Shown here in pieces: positions 12,801-26,800 of a DNA stretch of 64,000 nucleotides (the first letter of the stretch is position 1; each line of letters begins with the position of its first letter). The translations under genes and the position numbers were made by a program. The notes under the pieces were generated by a model. That model was not told where the DNA came from. It saw only the letters and a list, made by a program, of their open reading frames with translations, and did no database searches. Source of the DNA: Haliotis asinina (taxonomy: Eukaryota; Mollusca; Gastropoda; Lepetellida; Haliotidae); assembly GCF_037392515.1 (NCBI RefSeq), contig NC_090291.1, forward strand, positions 28,940,001-29,004,000, read 5' to 3'.

Positions 12801-14797
12801 CCTTCGTCTACTGATAATGGAATAAACTAAAATTAAAATTAAATTAAGATCAATACTGATTTTGTTTAGAAAACTCTAATCACAATTTGAATGACAACTG
12901 CCAGCAAATGCAGAAGGCTATTGTGAGAAACTGCATGTCAATTGCATTGGTGACCATTTTCAATATTTTGTGTATATATTTCTATAATGAAACATAAAAA
13001 GAAGTGGTGCTGTGAAATGTTTGATAAAGAAAATACAGAATAAGAAAGTTTTATCATTTGATACTTTTCAGATGGCAAGTGTACTAAGAAGATATCTGAA
13101 GCCACAAACTGGCAGCTATACAATCAGCACTGTATGAGATGGCTGTAAACAGAAAGGGGTTACACTGACATCATAGGGGTCCATGGTAGCCTCCAAGTTG
13201 GCCTGTTTCTGCACCACCTTCTGCACATCGTTCCGGCCGTTTACCATCTGCAATGCTTCCGTCTTCTTTAGCACAGTGTCCAGCTGTCTGGCTCTGCGCC
13301 GGAAGATGAAGAACGGTACGATTGCCTCTCGGATTTGCCCAACGACCTGAGACGTTATGAGCAGGCACGCCAGATGCTGAGAAACAATTAAGTCAGGGTC
13401 ACATTCAAGTGTACTTATTTCTTTACATGGAGGTATCAAGTGAATGCAGGTCAACAGTGTCTGTAAGAGAGACTCATATTGGGATCAAAATGTCTGTCCT
13501 TCCTGTTTTGTTTTTGTCTTTGTTGCCTCCCTATGGCAACGATCCTGGGCAATGATCCTTGCCAATGCATGAAATTATAAACTGGTCAAAACATTTACTT
13601 TCACACTATCAAGAACCAGTTCAGTAATCCTAAACCCCTTTTTCAGCCATGTTTACTGTTCCCTCAGCATTCTCACAATGACAAGGGAACTACTTGTTGT
13701 TATCAAATATAATATAACACTATTCTTGATTAATATTCCTGTCTGCTAACATCCAAGATACATAAATAGTATGTGATGCACCAAATGCTTTGCTTGCATG
13801 TGAAATGTATGTTCATCTCATGTGACTTAACAGAGGTTTTCATTGATCTTTATTATTGAAGGTATAATATATATTAAGTTTAATTTCACTCCAGTCATAA
13901 AAACTCAAGACAAAGCATACATATGCATTTCATTGACTCATTAAAGTGACCTTGACCTTCAATGCCATTAATTCATATGTAAAAAAACTAGTGTCACTGG
14001 AAACAGAGGAGGTATTTGAGATAAGGTGTGTCATTGGGGAAAAGCCATTCATTATCCTCCCTTTAAGAAGTGTATGACATGTTCATACTTACACTGTGTA
14101 GGACATTTCTGTCTTGCATGTAGAAGGCCACATAGAACAGTGAAATGAAGCAGTTCACAAAGTCAAACTGAAACAGAGAATTGTCACACATTAACGCTTT
14201 GTGTCTACACCAGAATACTGAGTATATATCAATACACTCATCACACATTTGCACAATGTGTCTATAGCAGCATAGAACTATTTTGCTGTACATTGTGTCA
14301 AAAACACCAGAAATGGGATTCACACATTGTAATAATGTGGGGAATCGAACTCAGCTCTTTGACGTGACAACCAAACACTTTAACCACTAGGCTACCCCAC
14401 TGTTCATCTCTACACACATGACAGGCAACTACATGTGTATAAGTCATTACAAGTTCAGTTTATTTTTAGCCAGACTTGTCCAAAATTGTATCAAGGTCAC
14501 TGATGACAATTAATTATTGTTCATTTACTTGACAAAAATAATAGTGACGATACACTCGTCTGCAAGCTTCCCATCCTACTGTTTCTCACGGGCTTCTGGA
14601 GATAAAACTGAACACTACCTGGCCATAAGTGCGTGAGTGAGTGACTTTAGTTTTATGCTGGTTTTAGCAATATTCCAGTAATATATAACAGGGGTAATCC
14701 AGAAATGCGCTTCACACATTGTACCCATGTGGGGGATCAGCATGGTGGGCAAATGCTTTAACCACTAGGCTACAACACCTGGCCATAAGAAGAAGAA

Positions 14798-14857
<60 letters not shown>

Positions 14858-17800
14858 AATGACACAAAATATTAACTAATACCATATTCTTTCCCGAAAC
14901 AAGTTAACAAACCAAAGACAAGTGTCTAAGGCAATATGTCACAAGAGAAAATAAGGTGGTTCAACTAATTACAATGTGGTACTCACCAGAACTAGTTTGA
15001 TTGTAAAATGGTTGTCATAGGCAGACTGGTATCTGTGGTTTTCTGCAATAAAACAAATCATTTCAGGTATTCGTGAATAAACAATGTCATTCAGAAAGTG
15101 GTAACATGTAACAAATCTTATATTTATGATTACATTTTCTTAGGAAAGCACAGATTCTACTGGTTTTGTTTGGTTGAGTCCCACCCAGGATTCAAATCCA
15201 CATTCTGAGAGTCAGGCGTCTAACTGCCAGCACACAAAGTCAGCCATCTAATGGAAGCTACTGTGTACTGTGACTAGGCATATGTCAGTTAGTATTTGCC
15301 ACGTGTATCAAAATTACAATGTACTGAATAAGAAAATCTCTCATATTCATAATATGTTTTTGTATACACTTAGTTTAGAGCCACTTTGGTTTTTCGGATG
15401 TGTCACATATGGCCTTCGCCTTACCCCAATCGTTCAGTTTTTTGGCCACCATCCTGTAGATGCCATTCAGTATGCCGATCATGACAGCATACACAGCCGT
15501 GGGTGCGTACAACATCAGATAGTTGATCCAATGTTTCTCAGCCTCATACACACTGTCCGCCCACTCCTGCATCCAGAAATATGCCAGCATGACAAAGAAA
15601 GCTGCCACCAGACACACAGATATCACAGGTACTGTAATCAGATAGAACCTCATCTGACGCTTCCATTTGGGGAAAGTTGGCTCTGGCTTCTGGGTAACAG
15701 GGTTCCGTCCAAGAGTGCCATGAAATCTTGCCCTGGGCTCTTCAAATTTGGCTGACGCAGAATCCATGCTTCCCCACTGATATGTGAGCTCGGCACAGTA
15801 CCGTTTCCATGCCTCCAGGAATATAGTGGACCAGATGAGGTTGAATACAGCAAATATTGCCTCCCTGTACATACTCCGCCATGATGTAACAAGATATATT
15901 ACCCCAATCAGAGCTGGTGGTATCAAGGAAATGGTGTACAGGCCCAGAAATGCAAAGTAAATACCGATCTTCTCGCCAAAATATTTTTGTATACGATCTG
16001 CAAAAAAACATGAAAGGGTTTGTAATAAAATATGGAAGAAGAAACAGCTGGAACTGTTTCCTGATTATTGGCAATGTGATTCAAGATTATCAAGCACAAA
16101 AACTGTACAGGTACCTACATTTATTGGTATTCAGCGGAAGCAAGCATCAACATGAAGCATTAGTATTTAAGTGCTATGTACCATCCTTTCTACATTTATG
16201 AGCTTCATGCCATAAACTGCCTAGTTGAAGATGATGTTGAAGATGATGTCTGTTTAGTTATTTCAAACTCACTGTAGATTTGGATGATTTAAAATAAAAA
16301 TTCCAGGAAGTGTCTAGGACGTGTTACTGAACACTAACTTTGTTAGAAAACTGTGAATAAAGAAAGAGAAAGAGAGAGAGAGAGAAAGAGAGAGATGGAG
16401 AGGAGTGAGAGAAAGAGAGAGAGAGAAAGAGAGAGAAAAAAAGATATGGAGAGGAATGAGAGAGAGAAAGAGAGAGAAGGAGTGAGAGAGACAGGAGGTA
16501 CGTGAGTGGCTGAGGAAGTGTTGTCATTGTATCCATGTGAGGAATCAAACTAGAGTCTAAGAGTCACATTAACCCCTGTGCTACCCAAAGACAGACCACC
16601 ACTTCATGGAGCATTTACATCAACCCCTCTTCTCTAAAGACAAAACAGAAGTTAAACAGACCAGCAGTGTTTTTCTACTAACGTATAGGTTGCCTGCTGA
16701 AAACTTTGCGGACACCGCACCAGTCGTCTGCTAAGTTCTTCAAAGTATCCTCATCATGTAGGGGAAACAACTGCAGCACAATTTGTCGACTCTGGTACTT
16801 CTTGACTGGAATGTCAGATCACATGCTGTTTTCATGGAACACACACAGCTGTTACCTCCACTACTTATACATCCATCAAGGACAAATCATTTAGCCACGA
16901 AATATTGATCGACATTTGTTTTTCCTAACCTACATCACTGATACAGCTTGACATTTTGGTTATCCCCACATGCACCTCTGATATAACGACCTACCTGGGC
17001 TGCAAATTTCCATTACTCCCTGTGCACATTATTGAAAAATAATTTTCAAGTCTTGGTTGCATATTTCAGTTACTACTCACATATTACATGATAAAATAAA
17101 AAATCATAATGGCAGCTGTTATTTTCCATATATTACTATTACTAAATGAATGATCTTGGGTGTATATTTCTATTATTTCCCTACTTATGCTCTTCCCAGG
17201 GTACAGTCTGTGCTGCTCATATCCGGGAATGTGGGCATCCATCTCCCCTGCCCGAATACCCTCCAGTTCCTTCAGGATGATCTTCTGTTTTTCTGCCATG
17301 GAGAAAAATGTACCAACATCTCCTGCAACAACAGAAATCAAGTTACACATTATTTTGCTTGAAAAGTGACATGTATCAAAAAGAAATAAATTTTCTCTCT
17401 TAGTATTTTTTGCTTCAATCCTCATTAAATAAGAAAAAATAACCACTACTGAAATTTGAACTTAATTACAAGCAGAGTTTTATATATGAACCATTTTGTA
17501 AAGTATGCAGAGAGTATTACACATACATTTTACTTTATCCATACTCTAAAAAGCAAATAAAGATTTGTCTGATACTAATACTCCAATATAGTAGCATGGA
17601 ATTTAACCTGATCTTCATGTCAAAGGGGGGGAGAGAAAGAAGAGGGCAGGGGAGGAAGCCTAAGATTTAAAGCATTTGCTCCTCATGCTGAGGGTCCGGG
17701 TTTGATTCTAGACATGAGTACAATATTGGAAGCCTATTTTCACCACAGTGATATTGCTGGAATATTGCTAAAACCTTTGAAATAGTATCCTTACACACCC

Positions 17801-20800
17801 TCTTAAATCAATCTCACTCACTCACTCACTCACTCACTTCTTGTTAAAATTCTGTTTCATCTGGAAAACTCACCTGAACCACAAAAGTTGTCAAAGTCTG
17901 CAACAGAAAACTCGTGGAGAAATCCATCTACATGTGCCTTCTTCATAGCCATTAATTCTGCTGACATCAGCAAACGTTCACTACTAGCACCAATATATAG
18001 AATGGTCTCCTGCAATAAGGGGGGATAGCTATAGTAAACAGGGAGGTAACTGTAGTGAACAGGGAACATCACAGAGTACAGTAAGTACCACATATAAAGC
18101 TGTAAGCACAAAGTTCTAAATGCCAGGGTACGCCTTCAGAAAGGAAGAGAGTGTTGGTAAGCAGGAGGACATGTTTGCAATGTGTTCTGGTGTCATTCTT
18201 TGGAAATCAAGCCTAACACAGCAATATGGCATTTAATGGACTGCTTAATACTGAAGCAGAAAACAAACAAATAATACAGATCCTACTTGTCTGAAACTGT
18301 TTAGGTCTGGAAGTAATTATTTATGTATAACCTATTATTCTGAACTCTGTGGAAACGTGTTGAAAGCATTCAGTTGTGACCAGCAATGAATCATTATGTG
18401 CAGAAAGAATTAATTTCATCAATAAGTGAGTGAGTTTAGTTTAGTTTTACGTCGCACTTAGCAATATTCCAGCTATATGGCGACGGTCTGTAAATAATCG
18501 AGTCTGGACCAGACAATCCAGTGATCAACAACATGAGCATCGATCTGCGCAATGGGGAACCGATGACATGTGTCAACCAAGTCAGCTAGTCTGACCACCC
18601 GATCCCGTTAGTCGCCTCTTACGACAAGCATAGTCACCTTTTATGGCAAGCATGGGTTGCTGAAGGCCTATTCTACCCCGGGACCTTTACGGGTCATTTC
18701 ATCAATAAAATCAAATTCATTTGTAAAATTAAAAATAGAGAGTAAGTGTTACGTTCACCAATCATTCCTGACAGTAACACACTTAAGCAAACTGTCACTT
18801 TAGCGACATGCTAATTATCCAGCTTAATCCATGCACAACCATGTCTACTGACACAGCAATGAAGCTTTACATCGTCTCAATACTGGGAGGTTAAACGATG
18901 TTCTGAACATCAAAACACATCCATACACTCTGACTAAAACAAATGTTTTACCTCTCTCCATCAATATCGGAAAACATTTCATTGGAGGTCATGTCAGAGT
19001 GTTCTTATCAGCCAGTCATGGGGGAGGTTTCTGAATGATGGTAGGACTGAGTGTAACAATCATAGCAGCATGCATGCTTGATTCCTCTGTCTCAGAATAG
19101 ATGTAAACAAGCAGTTCCAAATAGACAACACTGTTTTCAATTTTATTCTCCCTTGAGTTCGACACCCACACCCCCAATGGAGACATGTGTGTGATGAAGA
19201 TGAACAAGGATAAGGATATAAGGATGATAATATTTTTTATCACAGTAGGACAATCACATCTATTTTCCTCCAACTCTTAAACGCAACTCTAAGAAGTTTC
19301 TTTTGATGAGGTTGAATTTTTATAATCAAGATGATCAAGTCTAGTTTCTAAGAAAACTGTGATCTGATTGGCTCGAAATCCCATGCAACCCATACTTTCG
19401 TCACAGATGTTGGTAGTGGTAAGTATCGATGATGGATGACACAGATGTTGGTGGAGATAAGTATGGATGTCCCAGATGTTGGTGGAGATAAGTATGGATG
19501 TCCCAGATGTTGGTGGAGATAAGTATGGATGTACCAGATGTTGGTGGAGATAAGTATGGATGTACCAGATGTTGCTAGAGATAAGTATGGATGTCCCAGA
19601 TGTTGGTGGAGATGAGTATGGAGATAAGTATGGATGTCCCAGATGTTGGTGGAGATAAGTATGGATGTCACAGATGTTGGTGAGGATGAGTATGGATGTC
19701 CCAGATGTTGGTGGAGATAAGTATGGATGTCCCAGATGTTGGTGGAGATAAGTATGGATGTCCCTGATGTAGGTGGAGATAAGTATGGATGTCCCAGATG
19801 TAGGTGGAGATAAGTATGGATGTCCCAGATGTAGGTGGAGATAAGTATGGATGTCCCAGATGTAGGTGGAGATAAGTATGGATGTCCTAGATGTTGGTGG
19901 AGATAAGTATGGATGTCCCAGATGTTGGTGGAGATAAGTATGGATGTCCCAGATGTTGGTGGAGATAAGTAAGGATGTCCCAGATGTTGGTGGAGATAAG
20001 TATGGATGTACCAGATGTTGGTGGAGATAAGTATGGATGTACCAGATGTTGGTGGAGATAAGTATGGATGTACCAGATGTTGGTGGAGATAAGTATGGAT
20101 GTACCAGATGTTGCTAGAGATAAGTATGGATGTCCCAGATGTTGGTGGAGATGAGTATGGAGATAAGTATGGATGTCCCAGATGTTGGTGGAGATAAGTA
20201 TGGATGTCCCAGATGTAGGTGGAGATAAGTATGGATGTCCCAGATGTTGGTGGAGATAAGTATGGATGTCCCAGATGTTGGTGGAGATAAGTATGGATGT
20301 ACCAGATGTTGGTGGAGATAAGTATGGATGTACCAGATGTTGCTAGAGATAAGTATGGATGTCCCAGATGTTGGTGGAGATAAGTATGGATGTACCAGAT
20401 GTTGCTAGAGATAAGTATGGATGTCCCAGATGTTGGTGGAGATGAGTATGGAGATAAGTATGGATGTCCCAGATGTTGGTGGAGATAAGTATGGATGTCC
20501 CAGATGTTGGTGGAGATAAGTATGGATGTACCAGATGTTGGTGGAGATAAGTATGGATGTACCAGATGTTGCTAGGGATAAGTATGGATGTCCCAGATGT
20601 TGGTGGAGATGAGTATGGAGATAAGTATGGATGTCCCAGATGTTGGTGGAGATAAGTATGGATGTCACAGATGTTGCTAGAGATAAGTATGGATGTCCCA
20701 GATGTTGGTGGAGATGAGTATGGAGATAAGTATGGATGTCCCAGATGTAGGTGGAGATAAGTATGGGATGTCCTAGATGTTGGTGGAGATAAGTATGGAT

Positions 20801-23800
20801 GTACCAGATGTTGGTGGAGATAAGTACCGATGTCCCAGATGTAGGTGGAGATAAGTATGGATGTCCCAGATGTTGGTGGAGATAAGTATGGATGTACCAG
20901 ATGTTGGTGGAGATAAGTATGGATGTCCCAGATGTTGGTGGAGATAAGTATGGATGTACCAGATGTTGGTGGAGATAAGTATGGATGTACCAGATGTTGG
21001 TGGAGATAAGTATGGATGTACCAGATGTTGGTGGAGATAAGTATGGATGTACCAGATGTTGCTAGAGATAAGTATGGATGTCCCAGATGTTGGTGGAGAT
21101 GAGTATGGAGATAAGTATGGATGTCCCAGATGTAGGTGGAGATAAGTATGGGATGTCCTAGATGTTGGTGGAGATAAGTATGGATGTACCAGATGTTGGT
21201 GGAGATAAGTACCGATGTCCCAGATGTAGGTGGAGATAAGTATGGAGATAAGTATGGATGTCCTAGATGTCGGTGGAGATAAGTATGGATGTCCCAGATG
21301 TTGGTGGAGATAAGTATGGATGTACCAGATGTTGGTGGAGATAAGTATGGATGTACCAGATGTTGGTGGAGATAAGTATGGATGTACCAGATGTTGGTGG
21401 AGATAAGTATGGATGTACCAGATGTTGGTGGAGATAAGTATGGATGTCCTAGATGTTGGTGGAGATGAGTATGGAGACAAGTATGGGATGTCCCAGATGT
21501 TGGTGGAGATAAGTATGGATGTCACAGATGTTGGTGAGGATGAGTATGGATGTCCCAGATGTTGGTGGAGATAAGTATGGATGTCCCAGATGTAGGTGGA
21601 GATAAGTATGGGATGTCCTAGATGTTGGTGGAGATAAGTATGGGATGTCCCAGATGTTGGTGGAGATAAGTATGGATGTCCCTGATGTTGGTGGAGATAA
21701 GTATGGGATGTCCTAGATGTTGGTGGAGATAAGTATGGATGTCCCAGATGTTGGTGGAGATGAATATGGATGTCACAGATTTGGATGTCCCAGATGTTGG
21801 TGGAGATAAGTATGGATGTCCTAGATGTTGGTGGAGATAAGTATGGATGTCCCAGATGTTGCTGGAGATAAGTATGGATGTCCCAGATATTGGTGGAGAT
21901 GAGTATGGAGATAAGTATGGATGTCCCAGATGTAGGTGGAGATAAGTATGGATGTCCCAGATGTTGGTGGAGATAGGTATGGATGTCCCAGATGTTGGTG
22001 GAGATAAGTATGGATGTCCCAGATGTTGCTGGAGATAAGTACCGATGTCCCAGATGTTGGTGGAGATGAGTATGGATGTACCAGATGTTGCTGGAGATAA
22101 GTATGGATGTCCCAGATGTTGGTGGAGATAAGTATGGATGTCCTAGATGTAGGTGGAGATAAGTATGGATGTCCCTGATGTTGCTGGAGATAAGTATGGA
22201 TGTCCCAGATGTTGGTGGAGATGAGTATGGAGATAAGTATGGATGTCCCAGATGTTGGTGGAGATGAGTATGGAGATAAGTATGGATGTCCCAGATGTAG
22301 GTGGAGATAAGTATGGATGTCCCTGATGTTGCTGGAGATAAGTATGGATGTCCCAGATATTGGTGGAGATGAGTATGGAGATAAGTATGGATGTCCCAGA
22401 TGTTGGTGGAGATGAGTATGGAGATAAGTATGGATGTCCCAGATGTAGGTGGAGATAAGTATGGGATGTCCTAGATGTTGGTGGAGATAAGTATGGATGT
22501 CCCAGATGTAGGTGGAGATAAGTATGGGATGTCCTAGATGTAGGTGGAGATAAGTATGGGATGTCCCAGATGTAGGTGGAGATAAGTATGGATGTCCTAG
22601 ATGTAGGTGGAGATAAGTATGGATGTCCTAGATGTTGGTGGAGATAAGTATGGATGTCCTAGATGTTGGTGGAGATAAGTATGGATGTCCTAGATGTTGG
22701 TGGAGATAAGTATGGATGTCCCAGATGTAGGTGGAGATAAGTATGGGATGTCCCAGATGTAGGTGGAGATAAGTATGGATGTCCTAGATGTAGGTGGAGA
22801 TAAGTATGGATGTCCTAGATGTTGGTGGAGATAAGTATGGATGTCCCTGATGTTGGTGGAGATAAGTATGGATGTACCAGATGTAGGTGGAGATAAGTAT
22901 GGGATGTCCTAGATGTTGGTGGAGATAAGTATGGATGTCCCAGATGTAGGTGGAGATAAGTATGGGATGTCCTAGATGTTGGTGGAGATAAGTATGGATG
23001 TCCCAGATGTAGGTGGAGATAAGTATGGGATGTCCTAGATGTAGGTGGAGAAAAGTATGGATGTCCCAGATGTAGGTGGAGATAAGTATGGATGTCCCAG
23101 ATGTCGGTGGAGATAAGTATGGGATGTCCTAGATGTTGGTGGAGATAAGTATGGATGTCCTAGATGTTGGTGGAGATAAGTATGGATGTCCTAGATGTTG
23201 GTGGAGATAAGTATGGATGTCCTAGATGTTGGTGGAGATGAGTATGGATGTCCCAGATGTAGGTGGAGATAAGTATGGGATGTCCCAGATGTAGGTGGAG
23301 ATAAGTATGGATGTCCTAGATGTTGGTGGAGATAAGTATGGATGTCCTAGATGTTGGTGGAGATAAGTATGGATGTCCTAGATGTTGGTGGAGATAAGTA
23401 TGGATGTCCCAGATGTCGGTGGAGATAAGTATGGATGTCCCAGATATTGGTGGAGATGAGTATGGAGATAAGTATGGATGTCCCAGATGTAGGTGGAGAT
23501 AAGTATGGATGTCCCAGATGTTGGTGGAGATAAGTATGGATGTACCAGATGTTGGTGGAGATAAGTATGGATGTCCTAGATGTTGGTGGAGATAAGTATG
23601 GATGTCACAGATGTTGGTGAGGATGAGTATGGATGTCCCAGATGTTGGTGGAGATAAGTATGGATGTCCCAGATGTTGGTGGAGATAAGTATGGATGTCC
23701 TAGATGTTGGTGGAGATAAGTATGGATGTCCCAGATGTTGCTGGAGATAAGTATGGATGTCCCAGATATTGGTGGAGATGAGTATGGAGATAAGTATGGA

Positions 23801-26800
23801 TGTCCCAGATGTAGGTGGAGATAAGTATGGATGTCCCAGATGTTGGTAGAGATAAGTATGGATGTCCCAGATGTTGGTGGAGATGAGTATGGGATGTCCT
23901 AGATGTTGGTGGAGATGAGTATGGATGTCCCAGATGTTGGTGGAGATGAATATGGATGTCACAGATTTGGATGTCCCAGATGTTGGTGGAGATAAGTATG
24001 GATGTCCTAGATGTAGGGGGAGAAATACATCAGTAATGTTGGTGGAGATAAGTACTGAGTTAATCTGATCTCATGTTATAGGACACATCCACACAACATG
24101 TACTTACTCTATAAAATAAATGATACCAGGCAGAAAAACAATACTGCAACCTACATGATGTGACAATATTAAGTGATGAGGTGAAACCAAACTATTTCCA
24201 TCATAGCCAGTATAGATGCAGTGGTCACAGTGGAAGATACTACCAATCCCGGATCCGCCATTGGGTAATGTCAAATGATAAAGGGTGAGTATAGTCTGAC
24301 GGGTGTATTTAACCCTTTCACCAATAATAAACAATGATGTATGGAGGGTGTAAATACATTCATGCAGGAGAAAATTGCTGTAATGGACACTGATGACTTG
24401 ACTTCATACATAAAGGTGCCATTAACATTTGAACTGAGCTTACCCATCAAAATATTACAGTAGTCTTGTCTTATCCAAGCTTTGATGTCTAGATCATGTT
24501 GATGCCATGTTATCTATTGTCAAAAAGCATCCCTATACCTTGATTTAAATTTAACTGTGACTCACCTGGTTAAACGAGGAATTCCCCCCCCCCCCCCCCC
24601 CCCATTTTTGGTAACCGCTTGACTAAGAAGTGTCCTGATAAATCATTCATCTTTACCTATCCATCATTACCATCGGTCTAGAGGAATCCCACCTCCATAA
24701 CCGCATTTCTCAACGTTTCACTTCAGTGAAAATATTTGAACTGGACCATAATCTTTAGCGCCTGTGATTTGGGCACCAAACACTGTTTCCATATTACACT
24801 GAAATTTCAAACATACTTTCAAACTAACTTTGGTGATTAGTTGGAACGCGAGACTAAAATAAGCAGTAAAAAATAGCATTACAACCACAGAAAATCTTTG
24901 CCTCCCAATGACATTTAAACACCTTATACCTCTGAATATCCACTCTGTATCTGAAGCTGACTATATGGCATTAACAATGTGGTATGTGCATAACTCATCC
25001 TGGTATTTCGGCCCAGGTGAGCTACAGCATGATAAAATATCATGGGATGCAGGGATGTATAGCTAGCCACACTCCTGCCGTTACTGTATTGTCTCACATA
25101 TAAGCTGACACATGATAAATTTGATCAAAAATTTTAAAGTCATACAATGTAAGACTGGGTCAATGCATTTCCTTCCTTGTTTCTATAAACAGGAATAAGA
25201 GAATATTGCTTTGTCTGAAAATTTGTAGACTTAACAACAGCCATTTTGTATTTTTGTAAAAATATTTATGCCAAGGGTTGTTTTGTTTCTAGAAATAAAC
25301 TTTATCAACAATTTGGTATGCTAATTCAACATGAGAAATAGGAAAGTATATTGCACTGGTTTAATTTTCTTTCAAAACTGCTTTTCACTAAGAGCTTTAA
25401 CAGACAATGATTGGCGAAGTCCCAAACGTGGGCCTACATTTGAGACAATACAATCATTCATCATGCCATGCCGGGCTCTATCTGTAAGTATGTCATTCAG
25501 TGTTGTCACAATCCACAGCAATGGTGTACTACAGGGTGCACTGACGAGTGTACTGCAACCTGGAGGGAGGGAAACAGTAAGTGCTGGAACCCCTTCACAT
25601 GTTACAACAGCCTTACCCGGTCCTCTTCTGAAGTCAGATCTTGGCTGTCCTGGAAGTCACAATCATGGCATACAGTGAATGAGTCTGGCTTTGAGCCGCT
25701 TGGAACAGTATTTCAGTTATCTCACGGCATGTCTGAGGAGGTTCACGTCTTGCATGTTTACCACTTTAGTAAAACTATAAAGATCAGGTACAGTGGTGAC
25801 AAACATACAGCAAAATCCCATGGATTCAGATTTGAACCAATGAGTATAGGTTTGAACCTCTGTCTGAACCTTTGATTACACCATGGTGTCAAAACAATCA
25901 TGTCTGAACCTCTGTCTGAACAATGGTGTCAGAACCATCATGTCTGAACCACTGACTACACCATGGTGTTAGAACTACCATGTCTGAACCAATGTCTGAA
26001 CCATGGTTTCAGAATCATCATGTCTGAACCACTGTCTGCACCATGGTGTCAAAACCATCATGTCGGAACCACTGCCTGCACCATGGTGTCAGAACAATCA
26101 TGTCTGAACCACTGCCTGCACCATGGTGTCAGAACTATCATGTCTGAACCACTGTTCACACCATGGTGTCAGAACTACCATGTCTGAACCACTGTCTGCA
26201 CCATGGTTTCAGAACCATCATGCCTGAACCACTGCCTGCACCGTGGTGTCAGAACTACCATGTCTGAACCACTGGCTGCACCATGGCATCAAAACTGTAT
26301 CATGTCTGAACCACTGCACTATGGTGTCAGAACCATTATGTCTGAACCACTGGCTGTACCAGTGTTAGAACGATCATGTCTGAACCACGGCCTGCAACAT
26401 GGTGTCAGAACCATCATATCTGAATCTGTTTGAACCATGGTATCAGAACAAACCTGTCACTTGTCTAGCATTACACCACTGCACCATTCCACAATCTTCA
26501 CACCAAAGTACATTCTTTCTTCTAACATGACGCAAATGTTCTTTTCTCTTTACTGCATCCAAAAAGATGTCAACTTGCAAACATGGCCTGTTTTACACAC
26601 AAAAAAATCTTCCACATAATTATTACAGTATGTTATATCTACAAACTTTCAACATAATTTTCCTGATCGTACATGTCATGTGTTATTCTGTGTAAACCCT
26701 GCAGACAAACTCATACCTTATTGTGGTGCATGACCATCATCCTAAGCTGAAGATCAGCACCACCCTCAGACTTTGGCGCCTGTATCCGAGCCATGAGCCA

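Larger units (their letters stand above)
18010..26716 (-). other. ANO10 intron between coding exons 1 and 2
   Basis: An 8.7-kb intron, more than half of it tandem repeat. It contains a SINE copy (18426-18695), the 31-bp minisatellite, a 20-nt poly-C run, a short stretch with overlapping cysteine-rich open frames (25.3-25.9 kb), and the 40-bp minisatellite. No exon of ANO10 is missing here: the protein is continuous across it. Confidence 0.85.

Noticed and set aside
20773..21525. 250-codon open frame on the minus strand, His/Pro/Leu/Ser-rich
   Set aside because: It is a read-through of the 31-bp minisatellite, whose unit lacks stops in this phase; periodic 31-residue translation and no start context.
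23576..23962. 128-codon open frame of the same kind
   Set aside because: Again minisatellite read-through, as are the shorter frames at 19348-19671 and 20405-20668.
19401..24057. CRISPR-like array
   Set aside because: There are no variable spacers between repeats; units are head-to-tail, and the context is a eukaryotic intron.
25963..26433. Repetitive open frames with the LNHCLHHGVRTIMSEP pattern
   Set aside because: Read-through of the 40-bp minisatellite.
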